Assembly: GCF_024498075.1 (NCBI RefSeq)
Contig: NZ_JANHOF010000001.1
Coordinates: 310,001 to 374,000, forward strand
Length of the DNA stretch: 64,000 nt
Direction: 5' to 3'
From: Paenibacillus mendelii
Lineage (GTDB): Bacteria; Bacillota; Bacilli; Paenibacillales; Paenibacillaceae
The translations under genes were made by a program, and so were the position numbers. Below, piece by piece: positions 32,171 through 40,203 of the stretch (the first letter of the stretch is position 1; every line of letters begins with the position of its first letter). The notes under the pieces were generated by a model, which did no database searches, had not been told where the DNA came from, and was given only the letters and a program-made list of their open reading frames with translations.

Positions 32171-33199
32171 ATGAAGAAAAAGGTCACACTGCGGGATTTA
32201 TCGGAGAAACTCGGACTATCGACAGCAGCTGTCTCAAAAGCGCTTCGCGGCCACCAAGGCGTGAGTGAAGCGACACGGAAGCTTGTCATGGAAACGGCTG
32301 CCTCAATGAAGTACGGAGGCTTATCCGAACCAGTCAAGAAGGAGCAGCGGGGAACAGATGCTTTCATAATCGTAGACCGCCGTGAATTGACGGAGCCCCA
32401 CACGATGTCAACTTATTTTTTCATCGATAATGCGATGAAGGCGCATGGGTTGGAGGTTGCTATACATGGAGTTCCAATGGACGGAGACGACCGTGCCATC
32501 TTCAGATTAATTGAAAGTGCGAATCCGTCTGCGCTCTTTCTATTCGGAAGATTCTCCCAGAAGTTTGCCGAAGAGCTGAAGGCAACCGGCAAGATTACGA
32601 TCGTCATTGATTACGATTACCCCGCTTTGAACGTCGATGTCGTGCTTCCCAACGATTATCAGGGCGCATATACGGCCGTGCAGCACTTGGTTCATGCGGG
32701 CCATCATCGAATCGGCTTTATCGGCGACAAGAGGCTGTCTCCCGGATTTCACGATCGATACAATGGCTTTATCGATGCATTGGAATACTGGGGGTTGGAG
32801 GCCAATTCGAAGCATATCTACGATATGAAGTTTAAAGATGCCTTTGGAGCTATCAATTTCAACCCGATAATACGTCAAATCGACTATGATGACTTGCCGA
32901 CCGCCTTCTTCTGTGCCAATGACCCCATTGCCTTCGTATTAAACAACAGCTTGAATGCGAGAGGCTTCAAAACTCCCGATGACGTATCCATTGTCGGCTT
33001 CGACAATTTGGATTCCTCCCAGTGGCAATATCCTCCGCTGACTTCAGTTAATTATCCGCGGGAGCATATCGCCAGGAAAGCGGTGGACCTGATGCTGTGG
33101 CGCTTGGAGGATCGCGATTCCCCATGCAACAAAATATTAGTCCAGCCCGCGCTGGTCGTCAGGCAGTCGGTTGCCACGCCGAGGAAGATGAGTAACTAG
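32171..33199 (+). CDS. LacI/GalR-family transcriptional repressor
   Basis: A 342-residue repressor. The N-terminal helix-turn-helix is 'VTLRDLSEKLGLSTAAVSKA' with 'LRGHQGVSEATRKLV'. The periplasmic-binding-like sensor (~60-335) includes 'VQHLVHAGHHRIGFIGDK', 'PTAFFCANDPIAFVLNN' and 'SIVGFDNLDSSQWQYPPLTS'. ATG at 32171 has AAGGAG 6 bases upstream; the frame from 32153 would include that site. It faces the secreted glycosidase across a dyad operator and probably represses it until a sugar ligand is present. Confidence 0.9.
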   Translation: MKKKVTLRDLSEKLGLSTAAVSKALRGHQGVSEATRKLVMETAASMKYGGLSEPVKKEQRGTDAFIIVDRRELTEPHTMSTYFFIDNAMKAHGLEVAIHGVPMDGDDRAIFRLIESANPSALFLFGRFSQKFAEELKATGKITIVIDYDYPALNVDVVLPNDYQGAYTAVQHLVHAGHHRIGFIGDKRLSPGFHDRYNGFIDALEYWGLEANSKHIYDMKFKDAFGAINFNPIIRQIDYDDLPTAFFCANDPIAFVLNNSLNARGFKTPDDVSIVGFDNLDSSQWQYPPLTSVNYPREHIARKAVDLMLWRLEDRDSPCNKILVQPALVVRQSVATPRKMSN

Positions 33200-33211
33200 A
33201 TCATGTGAGCG

Positions 33212-33262
33212 AAACAATAAAGAAGCGGACTGAATAAGATTCATTCCGCTTCTTTATTGTTT
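33212..33262 (+). terminator. Terminator after the LacI-family gene
   Basis: An 18-bp perfect stem (AAACAATAAAGAAGCGGA and its complement) with a 15-base loop; the descending arm itself ends TTCTTTATTGTTT. Confidence 0.85.
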
Positions 33263-33334
33263 ATCAATAGGTATCGAAGAAACAGCGACCCGACCTGCGG
33301 GCCTTCGGCTCTACCTCCATCTTCATCTATGAGG

Positions 33335-33992
33335 TTATATGCCTAACTTCTTAGCAAAGTACTTGTAAGCCGGGCTTGAGCATGTCTTCGTTAATTCTTC
33401 TCTCATTATATCCTTGGCTTCCTCCATGGAGAGGGCCTGTCCACTCTTTCCGTTCGAATTCAACCATTGTTCCGATAATTCGTAGCACATGCTGCTCCAA
33501 CCGGAATTCGTATCATTCTCTTTCGCGCCCGTAATAACCACATCACCCTGATTTTGCAGCTCAACTAATGACTTATCATACTCTGTTTTTTTCTTCTTTG
33601 GAATCTAGTCCCGACAGCATGCGTAAATGGCGTGAATCCACATTTCCCTGCTCCATTAAGATCTTATACATATGATAAGCGGTTGCAGACATCATTCCAT
33701 CCTGATACCTTTCTTCTGCGCTGCGATCGGAAGTAAGAATCGACTTGACGACAGGGAATAGATCGACATGGATGAATGATAGCTTGCTGCCGAAAAATTT
33801 GCCGTAGGCAGCTACGCCGTCCTGAACAATTCGCAGCCGCCATAACCATGGATCCGTGTCTGTCCCGGTATGCCAGTCGTTATGGGATGCTGCAGTGGTA
33901 AGAGCCGGATATTCGGGAACAAAATCCGAGAAAGGCAGAATTCTGTACGCCTCCGCCAATTGAACAAATTCTTGATAATGAATCGGTTTCAA
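33335..33992 (-). pseudogene. AlkZ-related winged-helix protein, frameshifted in a poly-A tract
   Basis: Two adjoining frames make one protein of ~219 residues. The first half (33576-33992, TTG start with AAAGGGG 7 bases upstream) reads 'KPIHYQEFVQLAEAYRILPF', 'SHNDWHTGTDTDPWLWRLRI' and 'LRMLSGLDSKEEK'. The second continues 'TEYDKSLVELQNQGDVVITG' to 'SPAYKYFAKKLGI'. The switch falls in a run of seven A on the minus strand (33586-33592); six would restore 'KEEKTEYDKS'. The text resembles the AlkZ-related proteins of Paenibacillus (winged-helix, possible DNA-repair link). A sequencing error is as plausible as a real mutation. Confidence 0.65.
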
Positions 33993-34265
33993 TCTGATAC
34001 CCCTTTCTAATGGAACCGCTCTCGTCATATAGCGGCTATAATCGTACCTTCTAATGGACGACCCCTCCGGTTGTGAATCAACTATGGGTCTAATGATAAG
34101 CTTACACTACCCCATAGCGATTATCCATTATAAGGTAAGCCCTCTCTACAGACTGTGCATCATATATGTATTGACTAACGATATCTTCAGATGTACTTCG
34201 AAAAAGACCATAACTATTATGAAAGCTCAACATATGAATCGCAACCGTTATGTGCATAATGAATA

Positions 34266-34295
34266 TTGATTGTTTTATTTTTCGCATGATAAAAT
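34266..34295 (+). promoter_or_regulatory. Candidate promoter of the CDF transporter gene
   Basis: TTGATT, an 18-base spacer and TAAAAT end 39 bases before the chosen ATG. The rest of the 342-bp gap 33993-34334 shows no gene, only AT-rich sequence. Confidence 0.45.
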
Positions 34296-34334
34296 TACAG
34301 GTAAAAATTGTATTGCGGAGGTAGTATCAAACCA

Positions 34335-35318
34335 ATGGAAGCAGAACCCCAGAAAGATTCATTCAGAAGCCTACTCAAAAAAGGAAATACCTCTTCCGCT
34401 GCCGCGGCGATCGGAAATACGTTTATATCGATCCTCAAAGGAATCGCGTATTTCTTCACCGGGAATGGAGCCATGTTCGCTTCTATGATGCACTCGATCG
34501 CAGACGCCGTCAACCAAGGCTTCGTATTTGCGGGGAGCGTACTTGCAGAGAAGAAGCCGACACGCAAATTTCCGACCGGATTCGGGCGGGTCATTAACAT
34601 CTTCTGTATGATTGCCGTCCTCGTGGTTACGGTGATGGCCTATGAAACCATTCGAGAAGGGCTGCATCTCATTGCCCATCCAGCTGAATCTCATGGCTTT
34701 TGGTTAAATCTAATCGTCCTGCTCGCCTCTATTGTGGTCGATGGCATCATCTTGTTAAAAGCTATGAAAGAAGTCGTTCACGAAGCGCGGGCGGAAGCCA
34801 AAGGATTTGGTGTCATTCCCGGTGCGTTTCGGAATGTTGGGCGAGCCGCTCCCCCAACCCGATTGGTGTTCTACGAAGATCTTGTTGCCACGACAGGTGC
34901 TTTCCTGGCCCTAGTAGCCGTCGTATTCACGGCGCTTACCAATTTCAAGGCACTCGACGGCATTGTCTCGTTATTGATCGGCTCCCTCATGGTAGTTGTC
35001 GCCTTCAGAGTCGGCTACGATAACATGGTTGGGCTTATCGGTGTAGCTGCTCCCCGCGACGTAGAGGATAAGGTAGCCAATGTGATCCTGTCCGATCCTT
35101 CCGTAACCGATATCTATCAGATGCGCGTTCTTCAGGAGGGACGTTATTATCATATAGAAGGACTCATCGAGTTGAAGAAGGGTCTCTCGCTCGCAGATGC
35201 GGACGATATCAAGTTTAAGCTGCGGGATCGCCTGCTGCAGAATCCGGACATTACGGATGTAACGCTGGGGATCATTGAAGATGACGAGATAAAGAGCTGG
35301 AATCCTGACACTCGTTAG
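34335..35318 (+). CDS. Cation diffusion facilitator family metal transporter
   Basis: A 327-residue inner-membrane protein with about six helices. CDF signatures: 'AIGNTFISILKGIAYFFTGN', the metal site 'ASMMHSIADAVNQ' (HxxxD), a second site region 'FYEDLVATTGAFLALVAVV', and a cytoplasmic ferredoxin-like tail ('VANVILSDPSVTDIYQMRVL' ... 'ITDVTLGIIEDDE'). It exports a divalent cation (Zn, Mn or similar) in exchange for protons. ATG at 34335 is used although GGAGG is 13 bases upstream; the TTG at 34308 precedes that site. The usual HxxxD of the second site is replaced by YEDL, a variant seen in a CDF subgroup. Confidence 0.85.
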   Translation: MEAEPQKDSFRSLLKKGNTSSAAAAIGNTFISILKGIAYFFTGNGAMFASMMHSIADAVNQGFVFAGSVLAEKKPTRKFPTGFGRVINIFCMIAVLVVTVMAYETIREGLHLIAHPAESHGFWLNLIVLLASIVVDGIILLKAMKEVVHEARAEAKGFGVIPGAFRNVGRAAPPTRLVFYEDLVATTGAFLALVAVVFTALTNFKALDGIVSLLIGSLMVVVAFRVGYDNMVGLIGVAAPRDVEDKVANVILSDPSVTDIYQMRVLQEGRYYHIEGLIELKKGLSLADADDIKFKLRDRLLQNPDITDVTLGIIEDDEIKSWNPDTR

Positions 35319-35337
35319 ACGAATGCAGGGCAAACGC

Positions 35338-35387
35338 AAATAATGGATAGAGCCATCAGAAACCATCTGATTCTCTATCCATTATTT
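35338..35387. terminator. Bidirectional terminator between CDF and RibF-like genes
   Basis: AAATAATGGATAGAG (35338-35352) pairs with CTCTATCCATTATTT (35373-35387) across a 20-base loop. It serves the converging genes on both sides. Confidence 0.8.
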
Positions 35388-35405
35388 ATTTCACGGCGAC
35401 CTGTC

Positions 35406-36383
35406 TCATAATGGGCTATCAACAGGAACGCTTCTAGTTGTCGGCATGCCGAAGGCTTCTCTGGCTTTGCGTTCATCCTCGTGCATCTGCACAATTAGGG
35501 CATCGAGTGAAGGAAACCGGATTTCACCCCGCAGCCGCTCTACGAAGCTTACCGATATCGTTTGACCGTACAAATCTCCGGAGTAATCAAGTAAATAAGC
35601 TTCCACCTTATATGTCTTGCCGCCGACGGTCGGACGATAGCCTGCACTGATCAGACATTTCCAAGATTCCATGCGATCATTCTTCGAATCATATATTTCA
35701 GTCATTCCCATGTATACGCCTGGTGAAGGCTCGACATAATCGTCGATGTGATCCAAGTTCGCAGTTGGAAATCCGAGTGTTCGCCCAATTTTATTCCCAT
35801 GCGCAACAATCCCTTGGATCGTATAATGACGTCCCAATAGTTCATTGGCAAGGCCGACTTGACCCGCTTTGACCTGTTCACGAATGGTAGTGCTGCTGAT
35901 TGCTCTACCGTCATACTTGATAGCGGGAACTACGGTGACGGGCGTCCCAATCTGATTGCACAGTTGCTGCAGCATCTCAACACTGGAAGCAGATTCGTTA
36001 CCCACACAAAAAGTTTCGCCTACCACGATCTGTCTGACATTGAGTAATGCTGCTTGTTCCAGAACGAAGGTTTCCAGTGAAAACTCAGCAGGGTCTATGA
36101 AGGATGGACCTTCGTAAAGCTTCTTCACGCCATAGCTAACGAGCAGGTTTCTCCTCTCCGCTACCGGAGTCAGCAAGGACAGACCGATCTTATCCTCTTC
36201 CTTCATAACGGGCGGGTGGAGATTGAAGGACCATACAGCGAGTGTATCGTCAAGCTCCAACAACTGGCGAGCTTGCTCCAATAGATATTGATGACCCCTG
36301 TGCAGCCCGTCAAATTGGCCAAGGCATAATACAAGAGGCTCCTTATTCACGGGCGGCAGGTTTGTAATGTTGATAACTTCCAT
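35406..36383 (-). CDS. ribF: Bifunctional riboflavin kinase/FMN adenylyltransferase, RibF family
   Basis: A 325-residue cytoplasmic enzyme making FMN and FAD. The N-terminal nucleotidyltransferase shows 'VLCLGQFDGLHRGHQYLLEQ' (HxGH-type motif) and 'SSTTIREQVKAGQV'. The C-terminal flavokinase shows 'KIGRTLGFPTANLDHID' and 'PSPGVYMGMTEI'. ATG at 36383 has GAGG 8 bases upstream; the GTG at 36392 lies inside that site. The housekeeping ribF normally sits with truB/rpsO; here it stands alone next to an A-type Fe-S protein, so this may be a second copy. The symbol is by family, not orthology. Confidence 0.85.
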   Translation of the reverse strand: MEVINITNLPPVNKEPLVLCLGQFDGLHRGHQYLLEQARQLLELDDTLAVWSFNLHPPVMKEEDKIGLSLLTPVAERRNLLVSYGVKKLYEGPSFIDPAEFSLETFVLEQAALLNVRQIVVGETFCVGNESASSVEMLQQLCNQIGTPVTVVPAIKYDGRAISSTTIREQVKAGQVGLANELLGRHYTIQGIVAHGNKIGRTLGFPTANLDHIDDYVEPSPGVYMGMTEIYDSKNDRMESWKCLISAGYRPTVGGKTYKVEAYLLDYSGDLYGQTISVSFVERLRGEIRFPSLDALIVQMHEDERKAREAFGMPTTRSVPVDSPL

Positions 36384-36452
36384 GTCTTTCACCTCTTACT
36401 TGACTCATGGTTGCCGTTGAACCACTGCGCTGTAATCCCATACTTCCGATGA

Positions 36453-36806
36453 TCAACATTTTTGGGCTTTACCCCGATAGGTCGCCGTTCGAAAGCTTGC
36501 CCCGCAGCCGCAGCTTGCTTTCACATTAGGGTTATCCATCGTGAATCCACCCGTCATTCCCTGCGCTTTGTAATCAATTTTCAAGCCTCTTAAGTATTCT
36601 TCACTGCTGGAATCAACCAAGACTTTAAGACCGTCGATCTCGTATATAAGATCCTCCGCGGACTGGCTGTCGTCAAATCGCAAATCGTAGGACAACCCGC
36701 TGCAGCCGCCGTCTACGACCCCAACTCGCAGGAAGAGGTCGGGGATATCATGATGACGGAGCATCTCATGGATCTGGGATGATGCCATTTCACTTATTTC
36801 AATCAT
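36453..36806 (-). CDS. A-type iron-sulfur carrier (IscA/ErpA/HesB family)
   Basis: A 117-residue protein with the three family cysteines: 'VDGGCSGLSYDL' and the terminal 'VKASCGCGASFRTATYRG'. It delivers Fe-S clusters to apo-enzymes in the cytoplasm. ATG at 36806 has GAGG 8 bases upstream; the GTG at 36815 is inside it. It precedes the RibF-like gene by 69 bp on the same strand, so the two cofactor genes may be co-transcribed. Confidence 0.9.
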   Translation of the reverse strand: MIEISEMASSQIHEMLRHHDIPDLFLRVGVVDGGCSGLSYDLRFDDSQSAEDLIYEIDGLKVLVDSSSEEYLRGLKIDYKAQGMTGGFTMDNPNVKASCGCGASFRTATYRGKAQKC

Positions 36807-37028
36807 GCTTAGCACCTCGAATTCGTAACCAGTCTTGGCATCGAGTCGTTCGATGGCAAGCTGGGCACGCTAGTTTTCAATTTATCGTTGCGACTTTACA
36901 AACCAATATGTTTGTAATGCTCAAGATCATTGTAATCCTGCTTGTGTACTTAGTCAATAATAGTATATAAAATGTATGTTATCTTCACCTTGCTCATGTC
37001 CACACAGAACCTCCACTGAGGAAAATCA

Positions 37029-37074
37029 TTGCATTTCGTCTATAGCCATGATATATTTCGATAACAATCGAAAT
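37029..37074 (+). promoter_or_regulatory. Promoter with overlapping palindromic operator for the MFS gene
   Basis: TTGCAT (37029-37034), a 17-base spacer and TATATT (37052-37057) form a good sigma-A promoter. ATTTCGAT (37055) and ATCGAAAT (ending 37074) form a perfect 8-bp dyad around AACA, covering the -10 edge and start site. This is the classic position for a TetR- or MarR-type repressor, but no such gene lies nearby. The rest of the 305-bp gap 36807-37111 holds no other feature. Confidence 0.6.
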
Positions 37075-37111
37075 TAAGAAATTCAGAAATGAAAGTGAAA
37101 TGAGGTCTATC

Positions 37112-38491
37112 ATGTCCAACGTTGCCAGCACTGCCCTTCCATTACGTGAACAAATTCAACTCAGGGAAGGTCTGGTCACACTGCTGCTCGGTTTCTCGAT
37201 CGTACTTGTTGTGATGAACACGATGATGTTCAATTTGGCACTCCCTGATGTCTCGCGTGAATTCTCGATTTCGCCTGCTTCAGTTTCTTGGATCGTTACG
37301 GGCTACTCGATTCTCTTCGCCATCTCATCCATAACATACAGCCGATTGTCGGATTTCATTCCAATCCGCAGATTGTTTATTACAGGTCTTCTATCCTTCG
37401 GAGCAGCGGCCATTATGGGTTTCTTCAGCAACAGCTTCATCCCCCTTCTGATCGCGCGTCTGCTTCAAGCTTCGGGAGCCGGCTCTCTGCCTGCCTTATC
37501 CCTCGTCTTGATAACCCGGTACGTCCCGATTGAAAGACGTGGTAAAGCAATGGCGATGATCATGTCCGCATCTGCGCTTGGATTAGGACTTGGACCCGTG
37601 GCGGGAGGTGTGATCGTCCAATACCTCGGTTGGCATTATCTGTTTGCCGTTACTTCGCTCACCTTGCTCTTAATTCCATTCTTTCTCACCTTTCTTCCAC
37701 GGGAAAAACCGACACCGGGTTCATTCGATGTTCTCGGCGCTTTGTTCGCAGGCGTAGGGATCACCGGGCTTCTGCTGTTTTTAACCAACCAGAATTGGTT
37801 GGCCTGCTTGGTAGGCCTTGCTGCGCTATGCCTGTTCGTATTCCGAATTCGAATGGCTAGAGATCCTTTTGTTCAACCGGCTCTATTCCGAAACGGCCCT
37901 TTCTTGGTGCTCAGCGCCGTCGGAATCACCGCTTACTTATGCAGCGTCGCGACGCTGTTCATCATGCCGCAGGTGCTCATGCAGCAGTTCGGTCTTAGCG
38001 CAAGCATGTCCGGTCTCATTATTTTCCCGGGCTCCTTGCTTGCGATGTTCCTTTCCCGTGTTGTAGGGAAGATCATCGACCGCTACGGAAACCAAGCTAT
38101 TATCCGGTATGCCCCCCTGCTTCTGCTGCTTTCGGTCGTCATGTTTGCCTTATTAGTCGGTACGTCTCCCGTGTCGATTCTGCTGATCTATATACTGGTG
38201 AGTGTCGGCTTTACGTTTCTGTCAAGCAGCGTATCTAACGAGCTCTCACGTATTCTTCCGGATTCGCAGATTGGATCGGGGCTCGGCTTATTCCAGCTGC
38301 TTCAATTCTTTAGCGGGGCTTTCGGTGTTGCGGCTATCGCGACTTCGCTCGTCTGGCAGCAGAAGCTGCCGCTTGCGTCCGCGTATGGCAATATTTTTTG
38401 GGGATTGGCCGTATTCGTACTCGCTTCAATCGGCTGTGCCTACCTATATAACCGGACAGCACAACAGATTCGGCATTCCTTTCATGCTTGA
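37112..38491 (+). CDS. MFS multidrug/tetracycline-type exporter (DHA2-like)
   Basis: A 459-residue membrane protein with 12-14 predicted helices. Visible signatures: 'MFNLALPDVSREFSISPAS' with 'SWIVTGYSILFAISSITYSR' (motif D1-like), 'LSDFIPIRRLFITG' (motif A, GxLaDrxGrkxxl-like) and 'ASALGLGLGPVAGGVIVQYL' (motif C, diagnostic of drug/proton antiporters). It probably exports a toxic compound using the proton gradient. ATG at 37112 has GAGG 6 bases upstream. It is monocistronic, with its own operator-like palindrome and a terminator. Confidence 0.88.
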   Translation: MSNVASTALPLREQIQLREGLVTLLLGFSIVLVVMNTMMFNLALPDVSREFSISPASVSWIVTGYSILFAISSITYSRLSDFIPIRRLFITGLLSFGAAAIMGFFSNSFIPLLIARLLQASGAGSLPALSLVLITRYVPIERRGKAMAMIMSASALGLGLGPVAGGVIVQYLGWHYLFAVTSLTLLLIPFFLTFLPREKPTPGSFDVLGALFAGVGITGLLLFLTNQNWLACLVGLAALCLFVFRIRMARDPFVQPALFRNGPFLVLSAVGITAYLCSVATLFIMPQVLMQQFGLSASMSGLIIFPGSLLAMFLSRVVGKIIDRYGNQAIIRYAPLLLLLSVVMFALLVGTSPVSILLIYILVSVGFTFLSSSVSNELSRILPDSQIGSGLGLFQLLQFFSGAFGVAAIATSLVWQQKLPLASAYGNIFWGLAVFVLASIGCAYLYNRTAQQIRHSFHA

Positions 38492-38538
38492 TGAAGGGCT
38501 GTCCGCTCGTGCCTGGCAGGACCCAACCAACGGACACA

Positions 38539-38586
38539 AATAAACAAGAAGGCTTATCGCCATCGCGATAAGCCTCCTTGTTTATT
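38539..38586. terminator. Bidirectional terminator between the MFS and VOC genes
   Basis: AATAAACAAGAAGGCTTATCG pairs with CGATAAGCCTCCTTGTTTATT apart from one mismatch, with a short GCCATCG apex. It serves both converging genes. Confidence 0.85.
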
Positions 38587-38593
38587 CACACTC

Positions 38594-39010
38594 TTAACCT
38601 TGATCAGCGGCACTTTCATCCATATACATGATCTCCCATAGGTGACCGTCGATATCCTGGAAGCTCCAAGCATACATAAAACCATGATCTGCCGGATCAT
38701 TAGAAGCCTTTCCTCCAGCTGCCAAAGCCTTATGTACCAGCTCATCGACCGCTTCCCTGCTATTGGCAGACAGCGCAAGAATCACTTCAGTCGTCTTGGT
38801 TGAATCCGAAATCGCCTTTTTGGTAAAGGTTTGGAAGAAGTCCTCGACAAGCAGCATCACGAAGATATGCTCGCTAATAACCATACATGTTGCATTATCA
38901 TCCGTATATTGGGCATTGAATTCAAACCCTAGTGCAGTAAAAAAATCAATGGATTTTTTCAAATCTTTCACCGGTAAATTAACAAAAATCTTGTCCGCCT
39001 GTGTTCCCAT
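38594..39010 (-). CDS. VOC-family protein (lactoylglutathione lyase-like)
   Basis: A 138-residue VOC protein: 'IFVNLPVKDLKKSIDFFTAL', 'ATCMVISEHIFVMLLVEDFF' and 'FMYAWSFQDIDGHLWEIMYM', whose 'DxDGHxWE' ending is the usual metal-ligand strand. It resembles the widespread Firmicute single-domain 'glyoxalase' proteins of ~130 residues with no proven substrate. GAGG sites precede the ATG at 39010. It stands alone between the MFS gene and a PhyH gene. Confidence 0.86.
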   Translation of the reverse strand: MGTQADKIFVNLPVKDLKKSIDFFTALGFEFNAQYTDDNATCMVISEHIFVMLLVEDFFQTFTKKAISDSTKTTEVILALSANSREAVDELVHKALAAGGKASNDPADHGFMYAWSFQDIDGHLWEIMYMDESAADQG

Positions 39011-39124
39011 TCCTCATTCACCTCATAGATAAAAGTTGGTCTTCATTATTCCCTCTCAGTATACCATGCTCCTCTCCTATTGAATTCTTATCGATTGCTA
39101 TCTTCCCGTCCTAAAAAATAGTAC

Positions 39125-39152
39125 TTGTACCTCCGTACTTCTATAGTATAAT
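39125..39152 (+). promoter_or_regulatory. Sigma-A promoter of the second PhyH gene
   Basis: TTGTAC, a 16-base spacer and a perfect TATAAT end 54 bases before the ATG. Confidence 0.65.
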
Positions 39153-39206
39153 CAGGGTGTCTTCATAAAACTAGAAAAAACGATACCTATTGGAGGGTTT
39201 TCTAAA

Positions 39207-40061
39207 ATGGAACATTTCCAAGTAACAAGTCAACAAAAGGCATTCTTCGACACCTTCGGCTATCTCATTTTTCGCGGACTCATGAAGGATCGGATCATGG
39301 AAATTACCGAAGAGTTTAATGCCGTATTCAACAAAATGGGCGGTAACTTCAACGGCAAGGAGCATGATTTCAAGAAGACGTCCACCATTGTCGCGTTTCT
39401 CGGCCACAGCGAGAAATTAGCTTCTCTGCTGGATGACGCAAGAGTAGTAGAAATTTGTTCGACGTTGTTAGGTGAAGACTATAATTACTTAACCAGTGCT
39501 GGCAATAAATATGTTGGCGAGACGGGCTGGCATTCAGACACCTCCATGGACAAAACATGGCCGGGCAACCTGAAGAGCATCAATCTCTCCTTTTATTTGG
39601 ATCCGGTAACGAAGGACACCGGCGCGCTGCGCGTTCTGCCAGGGAGTCAATTTATCGGTGATCAGTATACCGAAATCTTGAAGGAACAAATCCACACGCC
39701 TCACATGATGGAGCAATGGGGGGTTGCCCGAGAAGAACTACCGGCGATCCCGCTGGATATTCGTCCGGGAGACTTGCTCGTGTTTAACAACTACTTGAAG
39801 CATGCTTCCTTCGGGGGCGGTAATAACCGCAGAGTTCTTCTTGTTAATTTCTCGAGACATTACACCGAGGAACATATGGATGAATTGCAGCAATACGTCA
39901 GCACGTTTGCACCCTACTGGGTGGAAGAGCTTCATGGTGAAGCTGTGCTGAAGAATGCTAGTCCGGAGCGTATGAAGCATCTTCGCCAAATTCAAGAGAA
40001 TCAAGCGCATTTACCGGAATTAGCCCGCAAAGCGAAGGAAGCCGCTCTGAAGAAGATGTAA
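39207..40061 (+). CDS. Phytanoyl-CoA dioxygenase (PhyH)-like oxygenase
   Basis: A 284-residue Fe(II)/2-oxoglutarate oxygenase. The iron-binding HxD is in 'GETGWHSDTSMDK', the core strand is 'INLSFYLDPVTKDTGALRVL', 'PGDLLVFNNYLKHASFGG' supplies the distal His, and 'NNRRVLLVNFS' supplies the 2-oxoglutarate arginine. GGAGG precedes the ATG by ~10 bases and a consensus promoter lies upstream. Unlike the other two PhyH genes it has no AraC neighbour. The substrate is unknown; ectoine- or lipid-type hydroxylation cannot be distinguished. Confidence 0.88.
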   Translation: MEHFQVTSQQKAFFDTFGYLIFRGLMKDRIMEITEEFNAVFNKMGGNFNGKEHDFKKTSTIVAFLGHSEKLASLLDDARVVEICSTLLGEDYNYLTSAGNKYVGETGWHSDTSMDKTWPGNLKSINLSFYLDPVTKDTGALRVLPGSQFIGDQYTEILKEQIHTPHMMEQWGVAREELPAIPLDIRPGDLLVFNNYLKHASFGGGNNRRVLLVNFSRHYTEEHMDELQQYVSTFAPYWVEELHGEAVLKNASPERMKHLRQIQENQAHLPELARKAKEAALKKM

Positions 40062-40094
40062 TCGGTCTAACGGACAGTAGATAACAAAGCGAAC

Positions 40095-40130
40095 AAGAGG
40101 TCGTCCGTTCTATCGGGTCGGCCTCTTTTC
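40095..40130 (+). terminator. Terminator of the second PhyH gene
   Basis: GAGGTCGTCCG pairs with CGGGTCGGCCTC, allowing G-T pairs, followed by TTTTC. Confidence 0.6.
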
Positions 40131-40156
40131 TTGTAAGCCCTTCCACGCAAGCCAGC

Positions 40157-40193
40157 AAAAGAAGCCTCCGCGGTATCAAACCGCGGAAGCTTC
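40157..40193 (-). terminator. Terminator of the large GDPD gene
   Basis: On the minus strand GAAGCTTCCGCGGT pairs with ACCGCGGAGGCTTC and is followed by TTTTGC. It begins 11 bp after the stop at 40204. Confidence 0.8.
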
Positions 40194-40203
40194 TGCTTAC
40201 AAG

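Noticed and set aside
36807-37111. Possible riboswitch upstream of the RibF-like and Fe-S genes
   Set aside because: The leader before 36806 is too short on that strand for an FMN aptamer and none of its conserved segments is visible.
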